From the NCBI GenBank assembly GCA_947623455.1, contig OX392538.1, positions 23,807,001-23,871,000 on the forward strand: DNA of 64,000 nt, in the 5' to 3' direction. The translations under genes and the position numbers were made by a program. Positions within the stretch are counted from its first letter, which is position 1, and the number at the start of each line of letters is the position of its first letter. Under the pieces are notes generated by a model. The model made no database searches, was not told the origin of the DNA, and saw nothing but the letters and a program-made list of their open reading frames with translations. This document shows positions 11,832 through 24,699 of this stretch, piece after piece. Origin of the DNA: Mimachlamys varia (lineage: Eukaryota; Mollusca; Bivalvia; Pectinida; Pectinidae).

Positions 11832-14800
11832 CCCAAATTATTCGATGCCTGCGTTCTTTTATCTGTTTATCTCTTGATACCAACGGTACATAACACCATC
11901 AACAGATTTATCTTAAAAATATATCCTGCTGTCGCATCGGTGATAGTCTGTAAATTAAAAATGAATTAGTTAAATATTTTCATCGCTGAAAATAATTTGA
12001 ATAATTGATCGATTGCTATCTGTTACTAAGTAAACTTGTATCTGCTTTGTTGCATAGCAACGACGGAACATCACAAAGCACGTGTTACATATTTGATAAA
12101 ATGCGATGCTGTTAAATATCACAAGTGAGGTACGATTCATAGATATATGAATGTGTCTCGGAACGGACATTAATGTATTTGTAAACATTTTCTTCTGGTA
12201 GGTGCAAAGCTTATGTGACGTTTCGATGACTAGTACATTGTGTACCATGTCACCTTTGATTTCGTCCACGCTGTTAGCCGTATGTACAATAGTAAAGTCA
12301 TTATACCGAAATGACTAAATTCAGCGGCGTTTGAGACTGGTCATAGATATACGAGAGTCTGTGAGCCCCAACCTTCTAACCCCCATGAGTCTGTGATCTT
12401 CCCTAGGTAGCCAAGTTAATGATAATCATGGAAACGCAGTTTATTTTCACAATTACAGGAAAATGTGTTCACGTCTTGGCAGTATGTTAATATTTTGAGA
12501 TATACAATGTCATGAAGTAAGGCGTTGAGACCACTTTTACTCCTTAAGAGTTGTCGTTCTTGTTACGTATCATTGAGATAATGTCCATTAAAACACAATT
12601 GTAAATATTATTAGTCAATTTGTGTCATGGTCTTTCTATATCACCATAACAACCATCGAACTCACACCGGAGACCTCGTTCTTCTTGTCGTGTGGGACAG
12701 TGATGTTACACGTATACCATGTTAGCAGCATTAAGAATAAAACTTAATCGTTCATGTTTGAATCTAGCCGGAAATGACGCATTCTGTCTACATCGTCGAC
12801 AACGGAAACACGGGGATCGTACGCAAACGTACAAACATGAAAAACATGAGACGGTAAAGTATGTAAAGCTTATCATGTAGTGTAAACTTCGGTGTTATCT
12901 GTCTGTTTAAGTACTTGGCCATAAATCAACAATTCAACCGATAGTGGCGTTCATTATGTGTGTCACGCCGGTATATGAATGACTGAGTACCTCATAAACA
13001 TATATATGTATTTAAGGTAAATAAAAGGGTTATTGATCCAAATAAAACACGTGTTTTAGTGTAGCCCGAAAACCCTTTATATAAAATCAGTGTTCAAATA
13101 TAGTCTGTGTATACATCGAACACATTTTCTAGTTTGTCCTATATGTTAAACAAATAAAACATACATAAGGTTTTAACATTAAAGTGATTTCACTGGAATC
13201 GGTAGGTCAAATATGACGTAAATCGATGCAAATCAATATTAAACTTTACATAGTTAATAATACTCTTACAAATGTTATTTTTTTTGTCTTTTCGTCTATG
13301 CTTACCATTAAATTTTGTGAAGGAATTCATTAAACATAACTACATATCAGTTTCAAAATCGCTAACAATGCCTCCTATCGGTAATAGCTCGAGATAATGT
13401 GATATATCCCTGAGGTTAACAATAATGAAATAAGTCTGCGTTTACATTACCTGAACAGTGAAATGGTGAGGTGACAAATATCAGTAACCGGACAAATCAT
13501 CTATTAATCCACAGTACACAATACTACGTGAAAAGTTCCCGATAACAAATCCACCTTGACCTGTTACATACAAAGATAAAAACCAAGACACTGTTTTCTT
13601 TAGATAACCATATATGATGAGTAATTATTGGCGGCGGGTCGGGGGTGAGATGTTACTACAGGTATCTGATAATTGACTGGTTTGTGTTAATGTCTTATTA
13701 TCAGCTAAGATCAGTAAAGGCATACCTCTATGTGTATTGTAAAAAATTGTGTGTGGGTGTACAGGAGACGAGTTGGTTTGATTACTTTTACGTCCTACTA
13801 ACAGCCAGAGTCATTTAAGGTCGTTGTCCCAGTGTATGCGATGTGGATGCGTTTGTCGAGTGTTTGTGAAATTGTGAGGCCGTGGTAGCCTTCGTGTTAC
13901 CCTCCTTGCGATAGTCCGGATCTTTCACCGTTTTGAATTGCTAACACACTGAAATATGCCGCCGAAGGCCCCTAGTAGGACATCCCACTCGGTCCATTAC
14001 ACCGACAAAGGGTGAACCAGTCGTTCCACTCCCATAAGTTGAGCGTTTATCATGGAGTCATAATTACTATTGTTAGAGGCTTTGGTATGTATCGATCTAG
14101 GGACATAACCCATAGCCTTCTTCATGTTGGTATGTTTTCCTACTAGGTCGGATCTAAAGCCCATTTAAATATATAGTGTTATCCCACTGAAATACCATGT
14201 AGACGGCACCAATCACATGCCAAAGTCCCACTAGACAGATATTAGATGATCAGTTTTTGGCATTGCCACAAATGGTGAACATTAACCAGAGTACAATAAC
14301 TACAATATTTATGGACTTTGGTACATTGAATGATCCGGCCTTTTACCTTCATCACTTGGGAGAACTCATGGCGTTTACGTCATCACTGAGGTATTGTCAA
14401 GCATTGTGCTACGATACAGAAGATTGTTTAAAGTAGAAAAAAACACTATAACTGCCATCCGTAGGATAACTAGAGTCCCTGCAGAGTGTGGTAGCTAAAA
14501 CAATGAAGTGGCCAAAATTGATCTCATAAATGGGATTTAGATCTTTTCTTCATTTACGTTCCTACATATTCTCCTAAGTCATCCGCCGTTATATTATCAC
14601 AGGTGTTTTACTGACATGTTAAGTTTACATCGCTACTCTGTTGTCTGAAATTGTTTTCCAGATACAATAATATATTATGGGTTTTTCCTAAACATGTTAC
14701 ATATGAAGTATATTGTTTCCTAATATTCCATTTTTCAAACTAAAAATATTGAGTGTATTGCAGACGCGTTATGCTTTTCACTATAAGCGCATCTCTTGAT

Positions 14801-15544
14801 CCATTTTCAAGCATATGCGAAACAGATAAAACCAATAATTAACAATCCATACCGATCTTTATTTAAATACGAATCATTGTCTTGACCTAGTAGGGGAGAT
14901 ATGACAATTAGGGCTTTCTGGTGACTATCAACGATTTTTTTAGTTTTTTGTCTATGAACAATTTTGTTTTAGGTGGTCATGACATGACAAAGAAATAGGT
15001 CACTGTAACCTACTTTTCGAACTTTGACATTTTGCATAATTAGTGTGATGTTCCAAGGTTTTAGAATTTCACAATGCATCAAAATTAGATTAAATATTAA
15101 AGATTCCATAAATATCAAATAGTTTTAACAAAATTGGGGCTATTATGTATTTGAATCCCCAATTTGACTCCGCAATAACCCGTTTGGCTCTCCGATCCTG
15201 ATCTTAATGTCATGTCATGTCATGACCACCTAACCCAAAGGTGATAGCCATCAGAAGGCCCAAATTGGCACTCCTCCTTTCCTTCTCGAGCCACAGTCTA
15301 TGTCATCTATCTTATCTATATTCATCACACATGTTCCACATAGAGATATTCACTCCTGTAATCCTTCCAAAATTACTTCCTTTATATTTGTAACGAAATT
15401 GGAAAAAAACATGTTGTCATCATACTTACAAGCAGCTGTTGCCCTTTAGTACAACGCATCCCATTATTCGGTCTATGTCATGTCATTGCAGTAATAAACT
15501 AAACGTATAAATGTTTGTGTCATAAAATGTACGAGGATAGTAAT

Positions 15545-16310
15545 AGCTATGTCACTCTCTATTTGTAACATACGAGATGCTAAATGCATTGTTGTAGCGT
15601 ACCTTAACATAGGTTCGGCAATGATTTTGATTACACTAAACATTTGAGCAACAGCTAATGAGAAGGGTGGTCAAACTTTTAAAAGTGGTCTTTGCCTTTG
15701 TGGATATTTATATCAAGTGTCATCATATGAGTCCAACTCTGCGTACAAAGTATCATAGTGTATATGCTGGACGGATTGCTCTAGTGTACCTTAACGTTCA
15801 TTCTGCAATGTCATTAATTACATTAAACATTTGAGCTACGGAAAATGAGAAAGAAGGTTAAATTTTAAGGTGATTTTCTGCCCTTGTGGTTATTATTTTA
15901 TTAAGTGCCATCATATGAGTAAAACTCTTGACTGCGTTTAAAGTAGCGTATGCGCAATGAAAAATGCTCGACAGCTCACTTTAGTGTATGCTAACATAGA
16001 TTCTTCAATATTATTAATTACAATAAACGATTGAACAACGGTTAATGCGAAAAGGTCTTCCAGTGCTTTTTGCCTTTGTGTTTATTTATATTACGTGTCA
16101 GCATATGAGTCAAACACTACGTATAAGTAGCATGTAGGCTCGACGGATTACTCTAGTATACCTTAACGTGAATTCTTCATTATTATTTATTACATTAAAC
16201 ATTTGGGTAACGGCAAATGGGGAAAAATGTCAAAGTTTATACCAGTCATTTTCTGCCTTTGTTATTCTTATTATTAAGTGTTATAGCATTATATGAGTCT
16301 GTGTATTTGC
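15545..16310. repeat. Satellite-like tandem repeat, four units of about 170-200 bp
   Basis: The landmark ACCTTAAC (or ATGCTAAC) recurs at 15601, 15788, 15988 and 16160, giving spacings of 187, 200 and 172 bp. Each unit then has 'TTAATTACATTAAACATTTGA', 'TTTTGCCTTTGTG' and 'TCATATGAGT' type blocks in the same order. The units are quite diverged from each other, so the array is old. Confidence 0.82.
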
Positions 16311-16319
16311 GCTATTCTT

Positions 16320-16665
16320 TCAAGAATACATAACACACACATATGCTGCACCTTTTAAATATAATAATCGATACAGTATACAGAAAAAAAAATTAAACTG
16401 CATCATACACTGTATTACAGTTAGTTCGTCCTCCCAGGAATCTTCAGTGTACTAGGGGCCAAAAGGTGAGAATCCAAAGTTTCTAAACTGAAGTAGAAGC
16501 AGAATGATCAGGTGCGTAAAACCCCTTTATTCTATGAATTTAGAAGTAAGATTAAAGTAGTACTGTATAACACCAAATCGTGTACTACGAATATGTGTAT
16601 ATTTTGTACCATGCCACTACTCAAATGAGATAACTGTGGAAATATAGGCTCCAGCAAACCTCGGG
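16320..16665 (+). repeat. Interspersed repeat family D, near full length
   Basis: Opposite in orientation to the copies at 10023 and 59485, and the same as 41650. Landmarks are ACACACACATATGCTGCACC, TCGATACAGTAT, GGGGCCAAAAGGTG, GAATCCAAAGTTTCTAAAC, GTGCGTAAAA and CCTCGGGGACTAAA. It ends about 250 bp upstream of the MCT-B start codon. Confidence 0.7.
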
Positions 16666-16919
16666 GACTAAAATGTAATTAATACTTAATAAAATCCATC
16701 ATAGAACATCTGTGTATGACTATTACCCTTCAAACACAACTGGTTGTCGAAGTTTATCTACGACTCTTTTATTCAAATGAGAAGTTGATATTTCAGTAAA
16801 TCTATTTTATTGTGTCATGAGATTCATAAACGTTGTGAGGTATATACCTGACATCAGTATACAAAATGACTTGACTTCAATGTGATGCAAGTTAACTGAG
16901 TATAGCTACATATTTGAGG

Positions 16920-16980
16920 ATGTCTAAAAGAATAGAAATTACTCCTGTGGATTCTGGATATTCGTGGGTCATCTTACTAG
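16920..16980 (+). other. MCT-B first coding exon (61 nt)
   Basis: The ATG at 16920 opens 20 codons ending in VDSGYSWVILL plus one base, followed by a GTAAGA donor. Joined to exon 2 it gives DSGYSWVILLACSSIYMML, which reads straight through the first membrane helix. It is too short to be seen as an isolated open frame. Confidence 0.85.
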
Positions 16981-19900
16981 GTAAGAATGTTTGAATTTTG
17001 TTTTTCATTTCAATTGGTTATATTCAAGTCAGGGAAGACGGATCGTTATTATTATTCTGTTTTCTGTCTTGCCATATTAGCATTAGGAGATAAACTTGAA
17101 TCTCATCTGGCAGTTCATATTTAACTTTATGACATCAATCAATTCGAGAACAATAACGTAACGGTTTTCCAAGACGACTGTCTCTACAACTTGCAGCTAT
17201 ATATGGCCTCCTTCAGTTTTGAAATTGACGTTGTCTTAAACCTTTAATTTTGTTTGATATCTCAATTTTGCAAACATTTGTTGATAATTCGTTTGTCCTG
17301 AAAACTACCTTTAGAAAAATATCAAAACATTCTGCGTGTTCCAAACATCTTCACAATATAGTTGATCAGTATCTTTTCACTGTTATGATATCCAATGACT
17401 GTACATATTCAAATGCATTATGTTAAGAATTCCCAAAATCTATGGAGTTAATGCAGTACCAGAGATGTTTTCGCCTAAGGTAAATAACGCATTTTATATG
17501 AGGCCGAATTAATTGTACACTGTAATGACAAATAAATAAACACAACATATTCTTAACAATAGTAAGATATCAAAGTGAAATTATAATGGGAGTATAGATT
17601 TAACATTTGTCTTGGTACTTACAGGAAACCGAATATTATTTACACTATGGGGACTATGAACACGTTTTACGAGTGTTATATTGGTTTCAAAGAGAAATAT
17701 CTTGTATGATATGAAGGTTGACGTTTTTAATATGCCGATTAGTGCGCTTTCTTTTTGTGTTTTAAAATGATGACTCGGTTCTCACTTTGAGGACTTGACG
17801 TTTACTTGGATGTAACAAATACGACGGGTGTCGTTGATGAATAAGAGGACTCTTACTCTTCCGGAACACCTGGTGTATTTATCCTTTTACTTTGGTTATA
17901 TTTCCGTTGTTCATATTTTGCCCCCAGTTTAATCGATTTTGAGTTGGGTTTATGGTTTTGTTGACGGTTTTTTATTCTCTTATTTGTTTTCAGCATGTTC
18001 CTCAATCTACATGATGTTGTCAGGGGTGGTGAAGTCCTTTGGGATTCTGTACACAGAGCTATTGGTTACTTACAATGCAGGTGCTGGGAACACGGCATGG
18101 GTTGGCAGCCTACAACTTTTCTTTTTCTTTGTTATTGGTTAGTAGAGATTTAGGTCTCTTCATAAAAAGTGAAACATATATATAAACACCTTTTCCTTTT
18201 TGTGGTAAGTAAACTCTGACTGCGAATATATTAGCGTATCTGCAATGACAAAAAGTTCGGCGGATCGATATTCAAATACATGATGTCCAAATATGGCGTC
18301 GTTCACACTTCAGAACAATAAGTATTCGCTGACAGTCATTGTTTGGTTCTATCAAGACCTTGAAACATGGAACATACATGGAATCAATTTCATGTGATCA
18401 TACAATAAATGGTTTTTAGCAAATTTTGATTCCAAATGTTGCGCATTCGAGATTCTTTGACGGTAACGCAAAAATGCAGTTGTGACGTCCGATGTCGGAC
18501 CGCGTCACAACCAGACCACTGTGTCAATACGTGAACATAACGACCGTTATAAATAATGAAATAAGTTCTAAATGCTAGTAATATTACTTAATACCAAATT
18601 TACAAATGCTGTTATTAGGAAACTAGTGTTATTCTCTGTGTATTTTCTAAACTTATCAATACATCGATGCTATCATTGTAGCAACCCGCTTCGCATAACA
18701 CTGTAAAATTGATAATGATGTACATTTAAGGATTGCACCTCATTTTGACTGCATACACGCTAGCATACCCGCAGTCGGCAACGAACATATTCACTACTGA
18801 GCGCTAACGCGCACCATAGAATATTCGTTGCCAACTGCGAACATACTACCGTATACTATACGCAGTCATAATCTTTATAGTACAATCTTTATATGTACCG
18901 TCACTGTTGGGCAACAATAGAAAACAAACCAAAAACACGGGGCTGTAAGTACGGATTTCGAAATTCACCACAATATTTTGATGTTGAAAGTATATATGAT
19001 ATATTTAAAAAAAAATAAAAGTCGTTTTGTATGGCATATATTATGTTAGATGGTACTGAAGGATTCAAAGAATATTGAAGGGTTTGGTTTGGTATGATTG
19101 TTTTTAGTCCAATTAACAGCCAGGGATTTAAAGTGCTACCTTACTGAACTATACTACGAAGCAACCCATCCGGTCATGCGTTCTACATAATGCTTAGCGA
19201 GAACATGTCGACATTACAAATCCACATACATCAATCATCATACGAGTACATTTTGTATAACTGACATTTACTTATTTCCCTTGAAAGGGCCAATCGCTAA
19301 CCACCTGGCCGAGAGATTCTCGTTCCGAACGGTAACGATAACGGGCGGACTGCTGTTGTCGACAGGTTACCTGGTGTCCGCCTTTGTCCCTGGAATGGAA
19401 TGGATGTATTTGACCATCGGCGTTATAACCGGTCAGTTTATTGCTGTTCAAAATGTTTGTTTGTTTGGTTTCATGTAATCACGGCAGGTAAGGTCATATG
19501 TAGGCTGTTTAAGGATAATCATAACGTCATATAACACTGAAATTAATAAAGCGCCAGATCTTGCTAGAACCAAAAAGCAAACGTTCCCATTTTTATGAAT
19601 AATTCAAAATACTAAAAATATTTTGTGGGTGAACAAATTAAGAATGATGGTAGCATATGATGTAATGAATATATTTAATGTTGATTATTACGTTTACTGT
19701 AATACTTCAGAACCTCTTAATGAAAAAATTGAAAATAACTTGTTTCCTATACTTTCACCACCATAACCAATATTCTGGCGAATAAATAAAGAAACAACAC
19801 ATAAAAAACTAAGCAATTTTACCCCCTGGGTCTTTTTGTCATTTACCTATATGTTATGTTCAGATGACTTGAATAAGCTAAGTAATCATGCGGGAGAATT

Positions 19901-22060
19901 GTGGGCATGTCCGTTTAACAAATATTTCATGGCTTTAAATGTGTCCAGATACATGTATAGCAGTAAAAAGACTGGCCACCTATTTACATTATGCATTTAC
20001 TACACAACAGGCTAATAAGGCCTTAAAACAACGTTGATGACGTTGTTATGTTGATGACTTTGGTCAGCGAATACCGACATTTCGGGAGAGGGCCTCGTGA
20101 TTTATTACCATTTGTACCCAAACACTAGGCTATTTTGTCAATATTTACGTATATATTGATGACTCTTTTGTGTTTTGAAAAGAGGACATTTTTATCGTTA
20201 ACAAGGCCCCTTACATGACCGCATGCGAGGTATCCCTGTAGAAAAGGTACGTAGAGCGTACAGCGAAAATACTACAACCACAGATTTTTCAGTAACTTCA
20301 TCAGAAGTGTGCTACTCATTTTGCCCAAGGATATGACAAGGAGAAATATCAATGGTTCTTTAGAGGGGTTGATAGAACGGCTAACTCCTTCCCCTGTGTT
20401 CTTTTTTTCAAATCTCCATCCCAGTTGCTCTTTTAAACTGATATTTGAAATGCATGCATACTCTTCCAGACATCTACACGTATTACATCCATAAATATGT
20501 TCCGATGAAATCGAAATATTATACAGCAGTTCTTTTTTTTCTGGCTGCTAGTTGATACCATTTTTTAAAACTGAAATGAACAAAATACTGTAGCTGTAAA
20601 ACAACTCAAACGCTGTATTTCTCTTTTACTTATAGGGTTTGGAAGCGGCTTACTTTATTCCCCCTGTACAACGTTGGTTAGTTTCTACTTCGAGCAAAGG
20701 CGAGCCTTAGCGAACGGAATAGTTGTATCCGGAAGTGGAGTCGGTGGTTTCGTGTTTCCCTATTTCTGGCGGTACACTATAGATACATTTGGCGTCCAAG
20801 GTTCAATGTTTGTATTCAGTGCTGTCGTTCTCAATACGTGTGTCGCTGCGGCGCTTCTACGCCAACCATACCAGCTAATTAAAGCCAAATGTTTATCTAA
20901 CGACGAATGTGGTGCGGATTCCCAGACATTATTTGGGCAGAGTGAAACTAAGCGTGAATTGTTCAAAAGAAAGCGCATTCCAATAGTGGATTTTAGTTTA
21001 TTACGTATTCCTCGACTGGTTATGTATGTCATGTGTATGTCAATCATTATTTTTTCTTACTCGTCAAGTTTTTCAGTCTTTACAGCTTACATGCAATCTT
21101 CAGGTTTAGAGAGTCATAGGATAACTCTAGCATTCTCAATGATAGGAGCGACAGAGATATTTGCTCGGCCATTCTTTGGATGGTTAGATGACTTGAAAAT
21201 AGTACAAAAGAAAACAATAATGATTGTTTCGGCTGCTGCAAGTGGAACATCCACCATCCTGGTTCCATTTTTTCGAAAATTTCCTGCCATGATAGCTTAC
21301 GGCTGTGTACTTGGTATATTTCCGGGAGCGTTCTGGAGTCTGATGGCTGTAGCAATGCTGGACTGTGTCAAACTGGACAGACTGACGTCAGCAATGGGAC
21401 TGTTGACCATGTGTATGTCATTGGGTCAGGGCCTTGGTCAACCATCTATGGGTAAGTACATGTGACATTAACAAGAGTTTTTGTCACCGTCTTTATTATT
21501 ACTTTGATCAATAGTTCAACAATTTGGATATTCATGAAAATGAATTGAAAATTGAATATTCTCATTAGTATGTATGTTTGTTGTGATTGTGAATTATGCC
21601 TCAGGCTCACTTAAGGCCATGGTGTTTACTTAGATTCGACCTAGATTTATATGACGGGTGTCGTCGCTGAAGCAGAAGGTACTTACTCCTCCGGAACAGC
21701 TGGTCTTATTATCATGTACCTTTACAAGGAATGTTGAGTAAATCTTTTCTTTTTTCATTTTCTTTTTGCCTCAGGGTCATCGATTTTGAGTTCGAATTAT
21801 GCTTTGGTTGACGCTTTGGTATTCTCTGATTTGTTGTTGACATGCAAAAACATTGTTTTTCACCCTTAGGCTGGCTGGAGGATGCCACCGGATCATGGAA
21901 CATGTCTTTTATAGTGATGGGAGTGTGTTACTATATTGGTGGTATCATTTTGATTCTTGAACCTGTCATCGAGAAGATATATATTGCTGCATCATTGCAT
22001 GTTCCAGGTGCAATAAACACAACCGAGCAGCTCAGAACGGAAGCAGAAACACCTGAATAA
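16920..22060 (+). CDS. Monocarboxylate-transporter-like MFS protein (SLC16 family), MCT-B
   Basis: The coding exons are 16920-16980, 17994-18137, 19288-19431, 20636-21451 and 21870-22060, totalling 1356 nt (451 aa plus stop). Exon lengths 61, 144 and 144 and all phases equal those of MCT-A. The protein starts MSKRIEITPVDSGYSWVILL, with DSGYSW as the MCT N-terminal motif. The signature FYFEQRRALANG lies near residue 135. A Lys/Arg-rich cytosolic loop spans about residues 192-243 between the two six-helix halves. E290 and R294 in ATEIFARPFFG align with the TM8 Asp/Arg pair of MCT1 (from memory). The end has PSMGGWLEDATGSW and a last helix. The tail is about 55 residues shorter than in MCT-A. 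An AATAAA overlaps the stop codon (22056-22061). It arose with MCT-A by inverted duplication; the substrate is unknown. Confidence 0.9.
17650..17980 (+). repeat. Repeat family C, copy 2, abutting the MCT-B exon 2 acceptor
   Basis: It matches 6335-6702 in the same order. Its tail (TTTATTCTCTTAT) runs to 13 nt before exon 2 at 17994 and forms most of the pyrimidine-rich tract of that 3' splice site. Confidence 0.72.
18747..18867. repeat. Imperfect hairpin in MCT-B intron 2
   Basis: GACTGCATAC...CGCAGTCGGCAACGAAC...ATATTC pairs with GAATATTCGTTGCCAACTGCG...TATACGCAGTC across a loop of about 26 nt. It is probably a small foldback/MITE. The arms have several mismatches. Confidence 0.7.
21545..21835 (+). 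repeat. Repeat family C, copy 3, filling most of MCT-B intron 4
   Basis: It matches 6335-6702 and 17650-17980 and covers most of the 418-bp intron (21452-21869), ending about 35 nt before the exon 5 acceptor. Confidence 0.68.
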
Positions 22061-22184
22061 AGCAAGAACGATTCAAGTAGCTTGTCAATGAGAACTGAAC
22101 ACCTTGAAATCCATGTTATTATGTTAGGATAGGACTGTTACTATTGAACACTTACAACATATACAGACCAGACGTTTCTGATAG

Positions 22185-22285
22185 GTAAGCGTCTTCTGCT
22201 TCATAGACGACATCTGCCATATAAGACAAGTGCACATCCAGAATCTTCCAAGGAGAACTGAGTATTGTTTGCAAACTTGACGTTA
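22185..22285 (-). repeat. Repeat family C, reversed fragment
   Basis: AAGCGTCTTCTGCTTCAT.GACGACA and the following GAGAACTGAGTATTGTT match the reverse complement of the central part of 6335-6702. It lies just downstream of MCT-B. Confidence 0.55.
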
Positions 22286-23280
22286 TTGCACACTGATGAG
22301 CAAATTAACATACCCGGTATTACAATCTTCCATTGCATGATCGTTAGGAGCGACTGAATTCAGAATCTCATCTTTTCTCTTCTTTCTAATTAACTTTCTC
22401 CTTCATTTTGTCTGCCTTCACATTACCTCCCATTTGGGCTTTAGTTGAGCGTTAAACCCTGTGATGAAGGATTTGGATTCTTGTCACCTAGCTGAAACAT
22501 ACCAGAGTCTCGAAAATGGAAAATACTGCTCCCCGCTTGACCTTCAGCATTGTGGAAGTAGAACGACTTGTTCATCGATTATCAGCATATTAATGTGACC
22601 GGTTTGGGTGTTCTGTTGGGAGCATTCGGCAAAAATGTGGTAGCACTTAAAATCGGCAAAAGATCCTGACTATAGCATAGATGTCTACACAGACATAACA
22701 CACAAATACACACTCAGCACACAAACTCGGATCGCATACACCGGACTATCGTCCTTATATGGCACTAGTTACATTTTGTAATAGGACGTAACAACATCAA
22801 TCCAAACTACTTTCATATCACACAAGAATACACAATGTCTTGTTATCACGATGGCGACTATAAAAATAGCCGAAGTCCTGATCAACCTTCATTATCTAGA
22901 ATTAGTTGACATTGTGCTTTCACTTTTCCTCCAGCAGCTAAAATTCAGAGTACGCATTGGAATAAAGAATCAACTCTGCAATGTGTTTTAATTTAACACT
23001 ATAGTTGGTGGATGTTATTATCAAGAAAGGAAAAGTTCGAGATTTAAAAATCGAACTCGTCACGTTTATCGTACATGAGTGCATGTTACTAAGCATGAAA
23101 AACTCATGCAGTAACATAGAAAATTAATGTTTGAATACTGTCAATCATATTCTACTACTTTGTACTTGTTAAAAGTGGAAACAATACAAATATATCGTAT
23201 GATCAATAAACGTTTGATGTAAACCAAATGGTGTTAAAGTTATCATTGATCAATAAGATGTTATAGATATTTATTTTTTA

Positions 23281-23350
23281 TGCTCACCTGCCCGAAGGAC
23301 AAGTGAGCTTTTGCCGTGGCACGGCGTTCGTTGTCTATTCGGCGTAAACT
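23281..23350 (+). repeat. Bivalve-type 'GCTCACCTG..AAGTGAGCT' repeat end
   Basis: GCTCACCTGCCCGAAGGACA then AGTGAGCTTTTGCC and GGCGTTCGTTGTC is a sequence I recognise as abundant in bivalve genomes. The first 28 bp fold on themselves (CTCAC/GTGAG). Only this end is clear; the rest is diverged. Confidence 0.6.
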
Positions 23351-23419
23351 TTACCAATATGTTCAGGATACTTACACTGCTGGGATAAAGAGCTATCAAG
23401 TTTGTTTATATGAATAACC

Positions 23420-23520
23420 CAATCTGTTTAAAATTCTCACTCCATTCATAAAAGGATCCGACAACAGCCGTGAAGAGGCTGATTTCACAATGTTCTGATG
23501 ACAGGCGTATTTACGATGTC
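23420..23520 (+). mobile_element. Partial diverged copy of the 9-bp-TSD MITE
   Basis: CAATCTGTTTAAAATTCTCA, then CTCACTCCATTC, AAGGATCCGACAACA and GAAGAGGCTGATTT follow the left 100 bp of the element at 476-863. The right end is not recognisable. Confidence 0.55.
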
Positions 23521-23897
23521 AACCGCAACACAAAATATCGTCATATTGATTGGTTAATGGAAAAATTTGCCAGAACATAATGTTTTTTGAAAAAATCACC
23601 ACGACATACCCAATTTACTGCATTTTAATGTTTCAAGTATAAAGTTTAACAAAAAACTGAAGATGATACGGTAGCGTTACTGCACTTGACTCAGCAAGTT
23701 TACTAGCACCAATAAATTCAAAATAACGAATTCACACAACTAATACCGGCTTGTGTTATAGTATGTTTTGCACATTATTATAAGCGAAATGAAACTGTAA
23801 GTTAGATATAAAATAAAGTTACAGAAGATCAACATCAGAAGCACGTGGCTTGTAACTGACATATGGACAATAACACAAAGACAGTACAGCATGTTAA

Positions 23898-24221
23898 ATG
23901 CCCAATATACGTAACTTTCGGCAAAACTCGAAGCGAAAACCAAGCCTAATAACTTATTATATTTATAGATTTAGTTAACATTAACTGATATCAGCAATAT
24001 TCAAGATAAAATCTTTTAAGCGGTTACCGGTACAGCAGCAGTTGAAACTCGGTATTTGTAAACACGCGTCAATTTTGAACTGTCTTCTAACTTCAGCTTG
24101 TTGTTAAAGTGGGCCATACCTTGATGTTTCTGTCAAGAGTTTCTTGTTAGTTACCGCTCATGGTTACTTCGTTTTAGACTTATTTTTGCATGCTTAACAA
24201 CTGAATATTTTTATTGGGCCT
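23898..24221 (-). mobile_element. TTAA MITE (piggyBac-like), copy 2, inverted, 324 bp
   Basis: TTAA occurs on both sides (23894-23897 and 24222-24225), with ends ATGCCCAATATACG and ATTGGGCCT. Internally it matches the reverse complement of 53077-53466, including the TTACCGGTACAGCAGC block and the GTTTCTTGTTAGTTACCGCTC block. It is shortened by internal deletions. Confidence 0.87.
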
Positions 24222-24325
24222 TTAACAATACATGAGCAATAGAAGACACAATAACATAATTACAAAAAATATATAATATTTGTATCTACAGTTAATATTA
24301 ACAACGTTCCGGATACCTAAACAGG

Positions 24326-24487
24326 CTATCCCTGCCACAGTATTGCCACATATTATGCCAAAATCGTGTCACCAGCATCCATACACACACATACACATAG
24401 AAACCCGCTATCCCTGCCACAATATTGCCACATCTTACACCAAAATCGTGCCACCAACATCCATACACGCACACACACATCATACAG
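24326..24487. repeat. 81-bp tandem duplication
   Basis: GCTATCCCTGCCACA starts at 24326 and again at 24407, each followed by 'TATTGCCACAT', 'CCAAAATCGTG' and 'CATCCATACAC' plus a CA-rich tail. A slippage or unequal-exchange origin is likely. Confidence 0.85.
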
Positions 24488-24699
24488 TGTTGACATTGTG
24501 ACGAAGCAAGACAGGTGAAAATCAACAAAGCGTGCAATATACCAATGGTGTGTTACGACACATATGCCCTAACAAGTGTAGTGTAGAGCCATATACCTAG
24601 ATGTGCCATTTACCTGTAGTGCAACACGTATACGCATGTACATGTGTATACAATGTAGTTAAAAGAAAATGGTCAAGGGAACTAACCACGTACCGGTAC

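Larger units (their letters stand above)
11832..16919. other. 5.1-kb intergenic region between divergent MCT-A and MCT-B
   Basis: No coding exon is recognised. It must contain the promoters or 5' UTRs of both transporter genes, but I cannot point to start sites. Visible contents are a diverged family-E repeat (about 13785-14040), a four-unit tandem repeat (15545-16310) and a family-D repeat (16320-16665). Short open frames near 11703-12269 look random. Confidence 0.6.
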
